Shown piece by piece: positions 52,695 through 61,706 of a stretch of DNA of 64,000 nt (within the stretch, counting starts at the first letter, position 1; the number at the start of each line of letters is the position of its first letter). Source of the DNA: Companilactobacillus futsaii JCM 17355 (GTDB taxonomy: Bacteria > Bacillota > Bacilli > Lactobacillales > Lactobacillaceae); NCBI RefSeq assembly GCF_001435505.1, contig NZ_AZDO01000140.1, forward strand, positions 1 to 64,000, in the 5' to 3' direction. The notes under the pieces were generated by a model. The model did no database searches. It saw only the letters and a program-made list of their open reading frames with translations, and was not told the DNA's origin. Made by a program: the position numbers and the translations under genes.

Positions 52695-54080
52695 TTACTT
52701 TTCATTACTATGTCTAAAACTATAGCCAAAGTAAATTATTAAACCGACCACAGTCCAGATGGCGTACATTTTCCATGTGAAACTTTGCAATTGGGTCATT
52801 AAGTAGACGCAAGCGGCAAAGGAAATCAATGGGAAAACTGGATAGAAAGGTACTCTAAATGCCGGTTTCAACCCTTTGGTGTTTTTACTGTGACGCAAGA
52901 AGATAACGCCGACTGAGGTGACTGAAAAAGCTAGTAATGTTCCGATATTGACTAATTCAGTGATTTTATCGATAGGAACAACGGCAGCTACAGTTGCAGC
53001 GACTAATCCAACTAGGAAAGTACTGCTGACAGGGACACCTTGTTTGCTCAGATGATTGAATTTTTTAGGCAATAAGCCATCGCGACTTAGTGAAAAAATC
53101 AAACGAGTTCCACCGTAGATAACAACTAGCAAAACGGTTGTCATACCCATGATGGCACCTAGTGAAACGATTCCTGAGATCCAATTGAGATTTAATAGGT
53201 TTAGAGCATGGGAAACTGGATCGGCGACGTTTAGTTGTTTGTAATTAACGGCACCGACTAGAACTAATGACACCAAACCATATAAAATAGCAACGATTAG
53301 AAGTGAAGCGATGATTCCAATTGGCATGTTACGTTTGGGATTTTTAACTTCTTCACTTGCCGAAGATACAACATCAAATCCTAAAAAAGCATAGAAGGCA
53401 ACAGCGGCTCCACGACCGATACCACCAACTCCAAAAGGAAGAAATGGATTGTAGTTCTTAGGTTTTACGTAAAAAATCGTTACAGCAACAAATAACAAGA
53501 TAACGAAAATTTTAACGTAAACCATGATGGTGTTTACTTTCATCGACTCATTTAGACCTTGTAACAATAAAACGGTCGCAATTAAAACGATGATAAAAGC
53601 AATTAAGTCAAAGCGTCCACCAGTGTTTCCGGCAGTTCCAGGAGCTGATTGTAGGGCTTTAGGAAGAGTGATACCAAAACCTGCTAAGAGATTCCTAAAA
53701 TAAGCTGACCAACTGACTGCTGTAGAAGAAGCCGCAAATAAGTATTCAGAAATCAACGACCAGCCAACAATCCACGCGACGATTTCACCATAGACAGAAT
53801 AAGAGTAGGTATAAGCACTACCTGCCAAAGGAATTGTTGATGAAAATTCAGAGTAACAAAAAGCGGCACCGATACAAACTAAAGCGGCCAGTAAATAAGT
53901 TAAAATAACCCCAGGACCAGCATAGTTAGCAGCGATGATTCCGGGCGTGATAAAGATACCAGACCCAACGATGACCCCGACCCCCATGATGATGAGGTCT
54001 TTAGCACCAAGTGTTCGATTTAAAGTTTGTTCATGTAATAAATCGTTGACGATATCTTTTTTCCGAAAGAGTGAAGGCAT
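52695..54080 (-). CDS. APC-family amino acid permease (CAT/YfnA-like)
   Basis: A 461-residue permease with about 12 helices. The early GVGVIVGSGIFITPG is the unwound substrate-binding segment of helix 1, and the central GFDVVSSASEEVKNPKRNMP is typical of the cationic-amino-acid-transporter subgroup. AGGAAGTG supports the ATG at 54080 over a GTG that abuts it. It is divergent from the PatB-type lyase, with mirror-image promoter elements between them, so substrate linkage to sulfur amino acids is possible but unproven. Confidence 0.88.
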   Translation of the reverse strand: MPSLFRKKDIVNDLLHEQTLNRTLGAKDLIIMGVGVIVGSGIFITPGIIAANYAGPGVILTYLLAALVCIGAAFCYSEFSSTIPLAGSAYTYSYSVYGEIVAWIVGWSLISEYLFAASSTAVSWSAYFRNLLAGFGITLPKALQSAPGTAGNTGGRFDLIAFIIVLIATVLLLQGLNESMKVNTIMVYVKIFVILLFVAVTIFYVKPKNYNPFLPFGVGGIGRGAAVAFYAFLGFDVVSSASEEVKNPKRNMPIGIIASLLIVAILYGLVSLVLVGAVNYKQLNVADPVSHALNLLNLNWISGIVSLGAIMGMTTVLLVVIYGGTRLIFSLSRDGLLPKKFNHLSKQGVPVSSTFLVGLVAATVAAVVPIDKITELVNIGTLLAFSVTSVGVIFLRHSKNTKGLKPAFRVPFYPVFPLISFAACVYLMTQLQSFTWKMYAIWTVVGLIIYFGYSFRHSNEK

Positions 54081-54107
54081 AAATTGAGACACTTCCTAAA
54101 CATTTAG

Positions 54108-54220
54108 TAGTATCATTATGACATTTTGAAAGTTAAAATTACAGTCTTTTGTCTAATTTGATTACAGAAAATTTAATTAAAACCTTTGACCTTTCGACAT
54201 TTATCAAAATAATGATACTA
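54108..54220. promoter_or_regulatory. Divergent control region with mirrored 12-mers
   Basis: TAGTATCATTAT (54108-54119) and its exact complement ATAATGATACTA (54209-54220) lie 89 bases apart, each at the place where the -10 box of the outward gene is expected. A shared regulator or a looped operator is possible. Confidence 0.5.
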
Positions 54221-54251
54221 TTTGATTAATAAAGAAGAAGGGGTGGAATTA

Positions 54252-55415
54252 ATGCAATTCAATTTTGATAAGATCAATGATCGTCGCAACGCTAATTCAA
54301 GTAAATGGCAAGTGAAGGAACACGAGTTACCTATGTGGGTAGCTGACATGGATATTCAAACAGCGCCAGCTATTATTGAAGCAATGCACAAAGATGCTGA
54401 CCGTGGGATTTTTGGTTATCAATACGTCCCTGATGAATATTACCGAGCAATTGCTAGCTGGTACAAAAAAGAACATAATTTCGAGCCAGATTTAGATTGG
54501 TTGGTCTTTAGTAACGGCGTTATGCCTAGTATCGGATCAATTTTGCGTCATTTGACTGATTTAGGTGATAATGTCTTGCTACAAGAGCCTAATTACAATT
54601 CATTTTATAACGCTATCACTAGTAACGGTCGTCACATTGTCAACAGTGAACTGGAATATCAATATGGTAAATACAGTATTAATTGGAAAGATTTGGAAGA
54701 AAAGCTATCTGATCCACAAACTACGGCTATGATTGTCTGCAATCCTCACAATCCAGCTGGAATCATTTGGGACAAAGAGACTTTGACTAAGATTGGTAAA
54801 TTAGCCAATAAACACGACGTTTTGATTATCTCTGATGAAATTCATGGTGATATCACGATGCCAGGATATGATTATGTACCGTTTGCTTCTTTGGATGCGG
54901 AAGTTACTAAGAATAGTATTTCATTAGCTTCTCCAAGTAAGACTTTTAATTTGGCGATTTTGCATGCGGCAACGTTGTTTATTCCTAATGCAAAATTACG
55001 TCAAAAGGTTGAACATGCAATTTCGGTTGATGGCATCAATAGTCCCGGTATTATGTCAATGGATGCATCAATTGCTGCCTACACACAAGGACATGAATGG
55101 TTGACTGAACTTCGCCAATACATTCAAAAGAACCGTGAATACGTTGAAGATTTTGCTAAGAAAAATCTTCCTGATATCAAAGTTTTACAAGCTCAGGCAA
55201 CCTATCTAGCTTGGATCGATTGCTCGAAGTTGACGGACAAATCAGATGAATTTAACCAATTCTTACGTGATAAGACTGGTTTATATTTGGCTGAAGGAAC
55301 GAAGTATCGTGGCAATGGGAATCAATTCTTACGGATGAATTTGGCTACTCCAAAGAGTAACGTCGAAGATGCCATGCAACGTTTGGTAAAAGGAATTGCT
55401 GAATATAAGGCTTAA
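54252..55415 (+). CDS. patB: PatB/MalY-type PLP C-S lyase (cystathionine beta-lyase)
   Basis: A 387-residue fold-type I PLP enzyme. The Schiff-base Lys is K230 in LASPSKTFNLA. WVADMDIQTAP near residue 30, NPHNPAG at 164-170 and SDEIHGD at 194-200 are family signatures. It cleaves C-S bonds of cystathionine or cysteine conjugates, releasing thiols, and could also act as an aminotransferase. AAGGGGTGG lies before the ATG at 54252. It is divergent from an amino-acid permease. Confidence 0.9.
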   Translation: MQFNFDKINDRRNANSSKWQVKEHELPMWVADMDIQTAPAIIEAMHKDADRGIFGYQYVPDEYYRAIASWYKKEHNFEPDLDWLVFSNGVMPSIGSILRHLTDLGDNVLLQEPNYNSFYNAITSNGRHIVNSELEYQYGKYSINWKDLEEKLSDPQTTAMIVCNPHNPAGIIWDKETLTKIGKLANKHDVLIISDEIHGDITMPGYDYVPFASLDAEVTKNSISLASPSKTFNLAILHAATLFIPNAKLRQKVEHAISVDGINSPGIMSMDASIAAYTQGHEWLTELRQYIQKNREYVEDFAKKNLPDIKVLQAQATYLAWIDCSKLTDKSDEFNQFLRDKTGLYLAEGTKYRGNGNQFLRMNLATPKSNVEDAMQRLVKGIAEYKA

Positions 55416-55422
55416 AATAAAA

Positions 55423-55743
55423 ATCCTCTTTAGATCAAATTGGTTCTTTCTTAAGTTAGGTTAGTAGTAATATTCCGGCCTGGAAAGTTGTTTTATATCT
55501 TTATACAGTTAAACAAATAAGCATCTATTCAGATAATGGCAGTCGTTAATCGACTATATCTGAATAGATGCTATTTTTGACTTTGAATTATTTGAAATAA
55601 ACAATAAATGACGTTATCTAGTCGGTAGTGGCAGCTTTGTGGATGCCCAGTGCGTTCCAGCGTCCACAAAGCTTCACTTACGACGGCATTCAGCGGTAAC
55701 CTAATTTAAGAAAGAACCATTAAATTTACAATCTAGCGAGGAT
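55423..55743. terminator. Bidirectional terminator split by repeat copy C
   Basis: ATCCTC-TT-TAGAT (55423-55435) and ATCTA-GC-GAGGAT (55731-55743) would pair in 11 of 13 positions, and T-runs flank both outer sides. They are now 295 bases apart because copy C occupies the loop. The original terminator served the convergent patB and AEC genes. Confidence 0.7.
55441..55719. repeat. Dispersed repeat copy C (MITE-like, 279 bp)
   Basis: The terminal inverted repeats start TGGTTCTTTCTTAA and end TTAAGAAAGAACCA; 22 of the outer 23 positions pair. Inside, GCATCTATTCAGATA and its exact complement (55521-55535 and 55557-55571) form a 15-bp hairpin followed by a T-rich run. The right part shares GCGTTCCAGCGTCCACAAAG with copy B. 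No open reading frame and no clear target duplication. It accounts for most of the 335-base gap. Confidence 0.85.
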
Positions 55744-55750
55744 TATTTTT

Positions 55751-56689
55751 TTATTTGATGATTGTCATAATGATTGGAACAACAATCAAACTCAATAGAG
55801 TAGTTTCGGTAACCATAATAGCTGCGTAATCAGAGTCAGCGTGATAAAGGTTTGCCACAACTGGAGCGTTAGTCATTACGGGCATTGCTGCTTGAACGAT
55901 GAAGACTTGTTTCATTAATGGAGTGGCAGGAATGAATAAGAATAAGCCAGCCATTAACAATGGGGCACAGAGGAATCTTCCAAAGAGGATAGCCAGATTG
56001 TCTTTGTGGAAGGAAACATTTTTGAGTCCAGCGTTATAAATAGAAATCCCAATGAAAATCATTGACAGCGGAATTGTTAGGCCACCTAAATATTGAAAAT
56101 CAGATATCAAGAATTTTGGTAATTGAATGTGAAGCATGACTAGAATCAATCCGATGATGAATCCTAATAGTGGTGGAGAAAAAACTTTTTTCAGTGTTGT
56201 CTTGAGTTTGAAATGACCTTTGACCTCACCATCCATTTGAATCAAGTAAGTTCCAAGAGTCCAGAAGAAAGTCGTGTTAGCCATGTAATAAACCAAGACG
56301 TAAGGTAAGCTCTTTTCACCGAATAAAGCCATGTTGACGGGTAAACCAACGAAAACAGTGTTGGAATTAAAAAACATCGAACTGAAAAGACCTTTGTGCT
56401 TGGGGTCGATTTTAAGTACCTTGATTAACAAGATAGAAATGAAAATTAAAATTGTCATCGAAAGTACCGGAACACCTAAGTCCGGCAATAATTTAATTAA
56501 TTTTTTGGCAGTAAAGTCTTTTGTGATAGTCGAGATCATGTACGCAGGTAGAGCCACTTGGGTAACGATTTTGGCAATCAAACGAGTAGACTTGTCATCA
56601 AACCAACCTAAGGCACTCAAACCATAGCCGACGGCAATCAAACCGATGATTATTAAGATTCCGGAGATACTAGAAAAAAAGACACCCAT
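55751..56689 (-). CDS. AEC-family transporter (auxin efflux carrier-like)
   Basis: A 312-residue permease with about ten helices of the AEC family, which in lactobacilli includes malate and other organic-acid carriers. FFNSNTVFVGLPVNMALFGE in the middle and QAAMPVMTNAPVVANLY near the end are characteristic. The ATG at 56689, with AAGGGTG 8 bases ahead, is preferred over an ATG 18 bases upstream. Substrate unknown. Confidence 0.85.
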   Translation of the reverse strand: MGVFFSSISGILIIIGLIAVGYGLSALGWFDDKSTRLIAKIVTQVALPAYMISTITKDFTAKKLIKLLPDLGVPVLSMTILIFISILLIKVLKIDPKHKGLFSSMFFNSNTVFVGLPVNMALFGEKSLPYVLVYYMANTTFFWTLGTYLIQMDGEVKGHFKLKTTLKKVFSPPLLGFIIGLILVMLHIQLPKFLISDFQYLGGLTIPLSMIFIGISIYNAGLKNVSFHKDNLAILFGRFLCAPLLMAGLFLFIPATPLMKQVFIVQAAMPVMTNAPVVANLYHADSDYAAIMVTETTLLSLIVVPIIMTIIK

Positions 56690-56887
56690 ATACAAAACAC
56701 CCTTCATTAAATATTAAAATCAATCTTACACTTTTTTGATAAAATATGAAAAAACTTGTTTGATTTTCATCAAATTTATAATTGGTACTAACCAAATTAA
56801 AAATTGGAAAGTTCAAATCCTTGAAATCCCTTTCATTTTGATTAAAATAATAATCATAAGAAAATTTGCCACAGGAGGAATGCATTT

Positions 56888-58306
56888 ATGGCATATAAAA
56901 CTATCAATCCATATAACAACGAATTAGTAAAAACTTATCCTGACGCAACCGCTGAAGAAATTGAGGAAGCTTTGGCAAATGGACATGCGTTATACAAAAA
57001 GTGGCGCGATGACCCCGTTACAAGTCGGGCAGCTACCTTGCATAAAATTGCTGATTTATTGAGAGAACATGAAGATGAATTGGCAAAAATTGCTACGATC
57101 GACATGGGAAAACTTTACAACGAATCAAAAGGTGAAGTAGAGTTGTGTGCTATCATTGCTGACTACTTCGCTGACAACGGAGCCGATTTATTGAAACCCA
57201 CACCAATCAATAGTCGTAATACTGGCGATGCTCAAGTTTATCATCAAGCAACTGGCGTTTTGATGATGGTTGAACCTTGGAATTTCCCTTATTATCAAAT
57301 CATGCGTGTATTTGCTCCTAACTTTATGGTTGGAAATCCAATGATTTTGAAACATGCTTCAAATACTCCAGCTTCAGCTGCTGCTTTTGAGAAGATTGTT
57401 GAAGAAGCCAAAGCACCAAAAGGTACTTTCAAGAATCTCTTTGCTAGTTATGACCAAGTTAGTGACATCATCGCCGACCCTCGTGTTCAAGGTGTAGCTT
57501 TGACAGGTTCAAAACGTGGGGGACAATCAGTTGCTCAAACGGCTGGTAAATATCTCAAGAAGAACTCAATGGAACTCGGTGGTTCAGATGCCTTCGTAGT
57601 CTTATCTGATGCTGACGTCGATAAAGCAGTCGATTTAGCATGGCGTGTCAGAATTTACAATGCTGGACAAGTATGTACTTCTGACAAGCGTTTTATCGTT
57701 GCTGACAACTTGTACGATGAATTCTTGGAGAAACTTAAAGATAACTTCTCTAAATTAGTTCCTGGCGATCCAATGGATCCTAAGACGACTTTGGCTCCAA
57801 TGAATTCCAAACGTGCTAAAGAAAAACTTCAAGGACAAATTGATAAGGCAGTTGAAAATGGTGCAAAAGTTTACTACGGTAATCAGCCAATCGACTTACC
57901 AGGACAATTCATTCAACCAACAATTTTGACTAATGTCGAAAAAGATAATCCTGAATTTTACGATGAATTCTTTGGTCCAGTAGCTCAAGTATTCAAAGTT
58001 CATTCTGATCAAGAAGCCATTGATCTAGCTAATGATTCCGAATTAGGTCTCGGTGGGATTGTTGTATCAGCTGATGCTCAACATGGTAAATCAGTTGCTG
58101 AAAAAATCGAAACAGGCATGGTCTTCGTCAACTCATTCCTTGTTTCATTGCCAGAATTACCATTCGGTGGTGTCAAAGGCTCAGGTTATGGACGTGAATT
58201 GAGTAAACTAGGCTTGAATGCCTTTACCAATGAAAAATTGATCGTGACAGCTCAAGAACCAGATTGGAATAATCCAGCTGGTGGATTGGCAGTTTTTAAA
58301 GAATAA
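56888..58306 (+). CDS. NAD(P)-dependent aldehyde dehydrogenase (succinate-semialdehyde type)
   Basis: A 472-residue aldehyde dehydrogenase. PWNFP at 130-134 with oxyanion Asn132, general base Glu229 in MELGGSDAF and nucleophile Cys263 in NAGQVCTSDKR are present. The overall pattern and length fit the GabD/succinate-semialdehyde dehydrogenase group. AGGAGG precedes the ATG. An AAT-type amino acid permease of the GABA-permease-like group lies 0.8 kb downstream on the other strand, which is suggestive only. Substrate not proven. Confidence 0.9.
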   Translation: MAYKTINPYNNELVKTYPDATAEEIEEALANGHALYKKWRDDPVTSRAATLHKIADLLREHEDELAKIATIDMGKLYNESKGEVELCAIIADYFADNGADLLKPTPINSRNTGDAQVYHQATGVLMMVEPWNFPYYQIMRVFAPNFMVGNPMILKHASNTPASAAAFEKIVEEAKAPKGTFKNLFASYDQVSDIIADPRVQGVALTGSKRGGQSVAQTAGKYLKKNSMELGGSDAFVVLSDADVDKAVDLAWRVRIYNAGQVCTSDKRFIVADNLYDEFLEKLKDNFSKLVPGDPMDPKTTLAPMNSKRAKEKLQGQIDKAVENGAKVYYGNQPIDLPGQFIQPTILTNVEKDNPEFYDEFFGPVAQVFKVHSDQEAIDLANDSELGLGGIVVSADAQHGKSVAEKIETGMVFVNSFLVSLPELPFGGVKGSGYGRELSKLGLNAFTNEKLIVTAQEPDWNNPAGGLAVFKE

Positions 58307-58330
58307 CACTTTGTGAACACGTTTACATAC

Positions 58331-58375
58331 ACACCTCTCAGCGGTAAAATTATCGTATAAAAAGTTGAGAGGTGT
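58331..58375 (+). promoter_or_regulatory. Stem-loop covering the nitroreductase ribosome site
   Basis: ACACCTCTCA (58331-58340) pairs perfectly with TGAGAGGTGT (58366-58375), followed by TTTTTG. It can end the aldehyde dehydrogenase transcript. The right arm also contains the GAGAGG ribosome site of the next gene, so any read-through RNA would hide it. The loop contains a TATAAA that could be the -10 box of a separate promoter. Confidence 0.55.
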
Positions 58376-58381
58376 TTTTGT

Positions 58382-59029
58382 ATGGATGAAACAAGAAACA
58401 TGGTCAATAATGATTTTAAAGATATTATGTTAAATCGCCATTCGTATCGTAAGTTCAAGACAGACGTTAAGATTTCTCGTGAAGAGATTAACGAAATGCT
58501 AGAAGAAACTCTTTCGGCTCCTTCAGCATGTAATTTGCAATCATGGCATTTCGTCGTTTGTGATGATGAGGAAGGTAAGAAGAAGGCTCGTTCAATTATG
58601 ATGCCATTCAATTACCCACAAACTGATACTTGTTCCGCTTTGATTTTTGTTTTAGGAGATACACAGTCCCACTACAAGTACCGTGACGTTTGGAATAAAG
58701 CTTGTGAAAATGGTCAAATCAGTCCTGAAGAACGTGACAAAGTATTTAAGACATTCTTGCCATTGTATGAACACGCTGATAGAAGTTTCTTGGAAAAGGA
58801 TGCTACGATCGACGGTTCAATGGCTGCCATGCAATTGATGTTAATTGCTCGTGCTCATGGCTATGAAGCTAATCCAATGTCAGGTTACTACTTCGATAAA
58901 GTCGCTCCCGCTTTGGGATTAGACGGTGACCGTTTTATTCCAATCACTTCAATCGCTATTGGTAAACCAGATGGTGATTATACTAAGTCAGTCCGTTATA
59001 ACGTTAATGAAGTTACTGATTTTATTTAA
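58382..59029 (+). CDS. Nitroreductase family FMN oxidoreductase
   Basis: A 215-residue NADPH/FMN nitroreductase-like protein. The N-terminal NRHSYRKFKTD supplies FMN phosphate-binding Arg residues, LSAPSACNLQSWHFVV contacts the isoalloxazine ring, and a C-terminal SIAIGKPDGD follows the usual fold. Physiological substrate unknown. The first ATG, with GAGAGG 9 bases ahead, is used; the ribosome site lies in a hairpin arm. Confidence 0.9.
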   Translation: MDETRNMVNNDFKDIMLNRHSYRKFKTDVKISREEINEMLEETLSAPSACNLQSWHFVVCDDEEGKKKARSIMMPFNYPQTDTCSALIFVLGDTQSHYKYRDVWNKACENGQISPEERDKVFKTFLPLYEHADRSFLEKDATIDGSMAAMQLMLIARAHGYEANPMSGYYFDKVAPALGLDGDRFIPITSIAIGKPDGDYTKSVRYNVNEVTDFI

Positions 59030-59066
59030 AAAAATACCTCCTAGAAAAAAATCTGGGAGGTATTTT
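59030..59066. terminator. Bidirectional intrinsic terminator
   Basis: AAAATACCTCC and GGAGGTATTTTTT form a stem with a short AT-rich interior, between the convergent nitroreductase and permease genes. Confidence 0.88.
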
Positions 59067-60476
59067 TTAGTCTAATTCTTCATCTTCAACTTCTTCTTTG
59101 ACACTGACTTTAGCAGGTTTTCTTTCTTTAACGAAGTAGATGACCGTCATAACGACTAAGAAGGCGACACCGACTAATAGGGAAACTGTAGTTTCAGGAT
59201 TCAAGAACATGAAGACTAAGATAACTAATAATGAAGCAATGGCTAAATAATTACTGATTGGATAAAGTGGCATTTTGAACGGATGTTTATCCATTTTATC
59301 TTTATTGATGTGTCTAAATCTCAATTCACTAATTAGAATAACGAACCAAGGAACCATACCAGGTAAAACACTAGAACTATAAACGATAACGAAGATGTTG
59401 CTTGATGTGTGTAATAGTGCTGGCAATGAGTAGTTCAAAATCAAGCCGACTAAGATACCAGTTGAGATAGCTAGAACAGGAATGTAAGGTACGTTGTGTC
59501 TTGATAGTTTAACGAATGACTTAGGCAAATGTTTTTCCAAACCTAATGTATAAAGCATCCGGCTGGAACTGAAGATACCAGAGTTACATCCAGACATGGC
59601 AGCTGTTAGCATAACGAAGTTGATGATTTCAGCCGCAAATGTGATACCAACTTTAGCGAATGTTTCTACGAATGGTGAGCCGATAGTACCTAATTTGTTC
59701 CAAGGATAAATTGATACGATGACAAAAATTGCACCAATATAGAAAATCAAGATTCTACCAACAATAGAGCGGATAGCTTTAACGATATTTTCTTGAGGAT
59801 TTTCAGCTTCACCGGCTGTAATACCGATAACTTCGATTCCTTGATATGAAGCGACAACAATTGATAGAGCGAAGATAAATCCTTTCAGACCACCTGTGAA
59901 AAATCCACCATGAGTCCAAAGATTGCTGATACCAACGGGATGTCCGCCATTACCAACACCGAAGACGATAACGAAAAATCCTAAGATGATCATCATAATA
60001 ATTGTCAAAACTTTAATCAAAGCAAACCAAAATTCCAATTCACCGTAGGCTTTAACAGAAGTTAAATTAGCCACACAGAGCGTTACAACGACAACTACTC
60101 CGGCAATCCATTTAGGCATCGTAGGGAACCAAAATTCCAAATAAGTTCCAACGGCGATAACTTCACTGATACCAACGACTAAATATTGGAAGACGTTACT
60201 CCAAGCTGTTAAGTATCCAACAACTGGATGTATGTATTCGGTCGCGTACTTGGCAAATGAACCTGTTGAAGGATCAACGTATAGCATTTCACCGAGCGCC
60301 CGCATTACCATATAAAGGATCAATCCAGCTAAAGCATAAGCCAACAAGACTGAAGGGCCGGTCCATTTGATGGTGGAAGCAGAACCCATGAATAGTCCAA
60401 CCCCAATTGTCCCACCTAGAGCAATCATTTGCATTTGTCTTGAAGATAAACTTCGGCTTAAATTTTCTTTAGCCAC
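59067..60476 (-). CDS. AAT-family amino acid permease
   Basis: A 469-residue permease of the amino acid transporter (AAT) subgroup with 12 helices. QMIALGGTIGVGLFMGS is the helix 1 binding segment, and MRALGEMLYVDPSTGSFAKYA is the signature after helix 2. The tail is acidic (EEVEDEELD). A GTG at 60476, with AGGGTGGGA ahead, is preferred over an earlier in-frame ATG. It is divergent from an Rgg-like regulator that may control it. Substrate not assignable by eye. Confidence 0.88.
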   Translation of the reverse strand: MAKENLSRSLSSRQMQMIALGGTIGVGLFMGSASTIKWTGPSVLLAYALAGLILYMVMRALGEMLYVDPSTGSFAKYATEYIHPVVGYLTAWSNVFQYLVVGISEVIAVGTYLEFWFPTMPKWIAGVVVVVTLCVANLTSVKAYGELEFWFALIKVLTIIMMIILGFFVIVFGVGNGGHPVGISNLWTHGGFFTGGLKGFIFALSIVVASYQGIEVIGITAGEAENPQENIVKAIRSIVGRILIFYIGAIFVIVSIYPWNKLGTIGSPFVETFAKVGITFAAEIINFVMLTAAMSGCNSGIFSSSRMLYTLGLEKHLPKSFVKLSRHNVPYIPVLAISTGILVGLILNYSLPALLHTSSNIFVIVYSSSVLPGMVPWFVILISELRFRHINKDKMDKHPFKMPLYPISNYLAIASLLVILVFMFLNPETTVSLLVGVAFLVVMTVIYFVKERKPAKVSVKEEVEDEELD

Positions 60477-60735
60477 ATTAGTTCCCACCCTTGTTTGTTC
60501 ATCAAATGTGAACAACTGTATTTAAATCATGGAATATATAATAACTCACTCTTACTGAATTGTCATATTTTTTTCATATTTATTTGAAAAATACTTGTAA
60601 ATGATTATAAATATCAAAATATATTATATTTCCTTGTATAAAATGAACCAATATAAATGTAGTTATATATGTTTACAAAGCTACCTATAAATTAGATAAT
60701 TGATTGTAATAGTAGGATATTTTTTGGACGAAAAA

Positions 60736-60789
60736 ATGCGGGATGTTAGTGTTTTGATAATGTCTCGCATCAGTTATCTACCGTGCGAG
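60736..60789 (+). promoter_or_regulatory. Leader with two competing stems ahead of the Rgg-like gene
   Basis: TCTCGCAT (60763-60770) can pair with ATGCGGGA (60736-60743, eight pairs with one G-U), or its CTCGCA core can pair with TGCGAG (60784-60789). The two pairings exclude each other. The rest of the 333-base gap from 60477 is AT-rich with no other structure that I can support. Confidence 0.35.
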
Positions 60790-60809
60790 AAATGAATGAG
60801 GAAATAAAT

Positions 60810-61706
60810 ATGGATATTAATATTTTTATCGAACGTAGAAAAGAATTAAAAATGTCACAAGTTAAGCTATGTCAGGGGATTTGTACACAATCAACGCTCA
60901 GTAAATTTGAAAACAATGGTCGAGTACCATCCTTAGCAATTCTCAATAAATTATGCGAACGACTTGGGTTGTCAGTGGATGATCTTTACAAGAATTCGAG
61001 CGCATCAACTACCCATATGCGAACTGTTTTGAGTCGTATTGAAAGCGATTTAATGATGGGAAGTTATGACAAAGTTTCTGAAGCATTAAAGGACTTAAAA
61101 ATCGATGATGTTAATAATAATGAATTAAAAATGCAATTTTATTACCAAAAAGGCTTATTCATAACTTTGACAAATGGTAAATTTGAGGAGCTTTTTTACA
61201 ACTTTTCACAAATTTTGGACAATTTAGACGAAAAACATCAGACAATTTATTCTTACTTATCATATGTAGGCTTAGGAATTTTTTATTCGCGTATCAACAA
61301 AATGGAACAAGCTGAATTTTATTTTGAAAAAGTTTTAGAATATATTAATCTTCACAAAGACCAAACTTATCAGAAGAGCAGTTTAAATGTTTACTTACGT
61401 ATTTTAACGATAGTATTTTATACGGCAGATTTTTTGATCGTGAAAAATGACTTTGAAACTAGTTTGGAATTAGTTCAACGTGGTATCAGATTGTGTTCCG
61501 AACAACATATTACTTACTACTTGCCAAGACTGAAACTGTTGGAAGCTAAGATTGCTATTGGCAGAAATCAATCGCCAACAGATGTCAAAGACTTATTAAC
61601 GGATGCAATGGCTTTTGCTAAAATTAATCATAATGAAGTGGTGGAACTAAGAATCAACGCTTTGCGCAAACAATATCAAGATATGAAGAGGAATGGCAAT
61701 GAGTAA
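60810..61706 (+). CDS. Rgg/PlcR-like HTH regulator with TPR-type C-terminus
   Basis: A 298-residue protein. An XRE helix-turn-helix covers about residues 4-60 (KMSQVKLCQGICTQSTLSKF). The remainder is alpha-helical with repeated aromatic-rich helices (FYNFSQILDNL, YSYLSYVGLGIFYSR) resembling the TPR-like peptide-binding domain of the RRNPP group. Peptide sensing is possible, but no obvious short secreted peptide gene is next to it. GAGGAAA supports the ATG at 60810. It overlaps the YbaK gene by 8 bases. Confidence 0.8.
   Translation: MDINIFIERRKELKMSQVKLCQGICTQSTLSKFENNGRVPSLAILNKLCERLGLSVDDLYKNSSASTTHMRTVLSRIESDLMMGSYDKVSEALKDLKIDDVNNNELKMQFYYQKGLFITLTNGKFEELFYNFSQILDNLDEKHQTIYSYLSYVGLGIFYSRINKMEQAEFYFEKVLEYINLHKDQTYQKSSLNVYLRILTIVFYTADFLIVKNDFETSLELVQRGIRLCSEQHITYYLPRLKLLEAKIAIGRNQSPTDVKDLLTDAMAFAKINHNEVVELRINALRKQYQDMKRNGNE

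Noticed and set aside
55436..55725. Target-site duplication flanking repeat copy C
   Set aside because: The flanks (AAAT and TTAAAT) are similar AT sequence but not a convincing direct repeat next to the element ends.
58312..58325. cre-like TGAACACGTTTACA after the aldehyde dehydrogenase
   Set aside because: It fails the required AA of TGNAANCG and lies downstream of the gene; kept only as a weak possibility.
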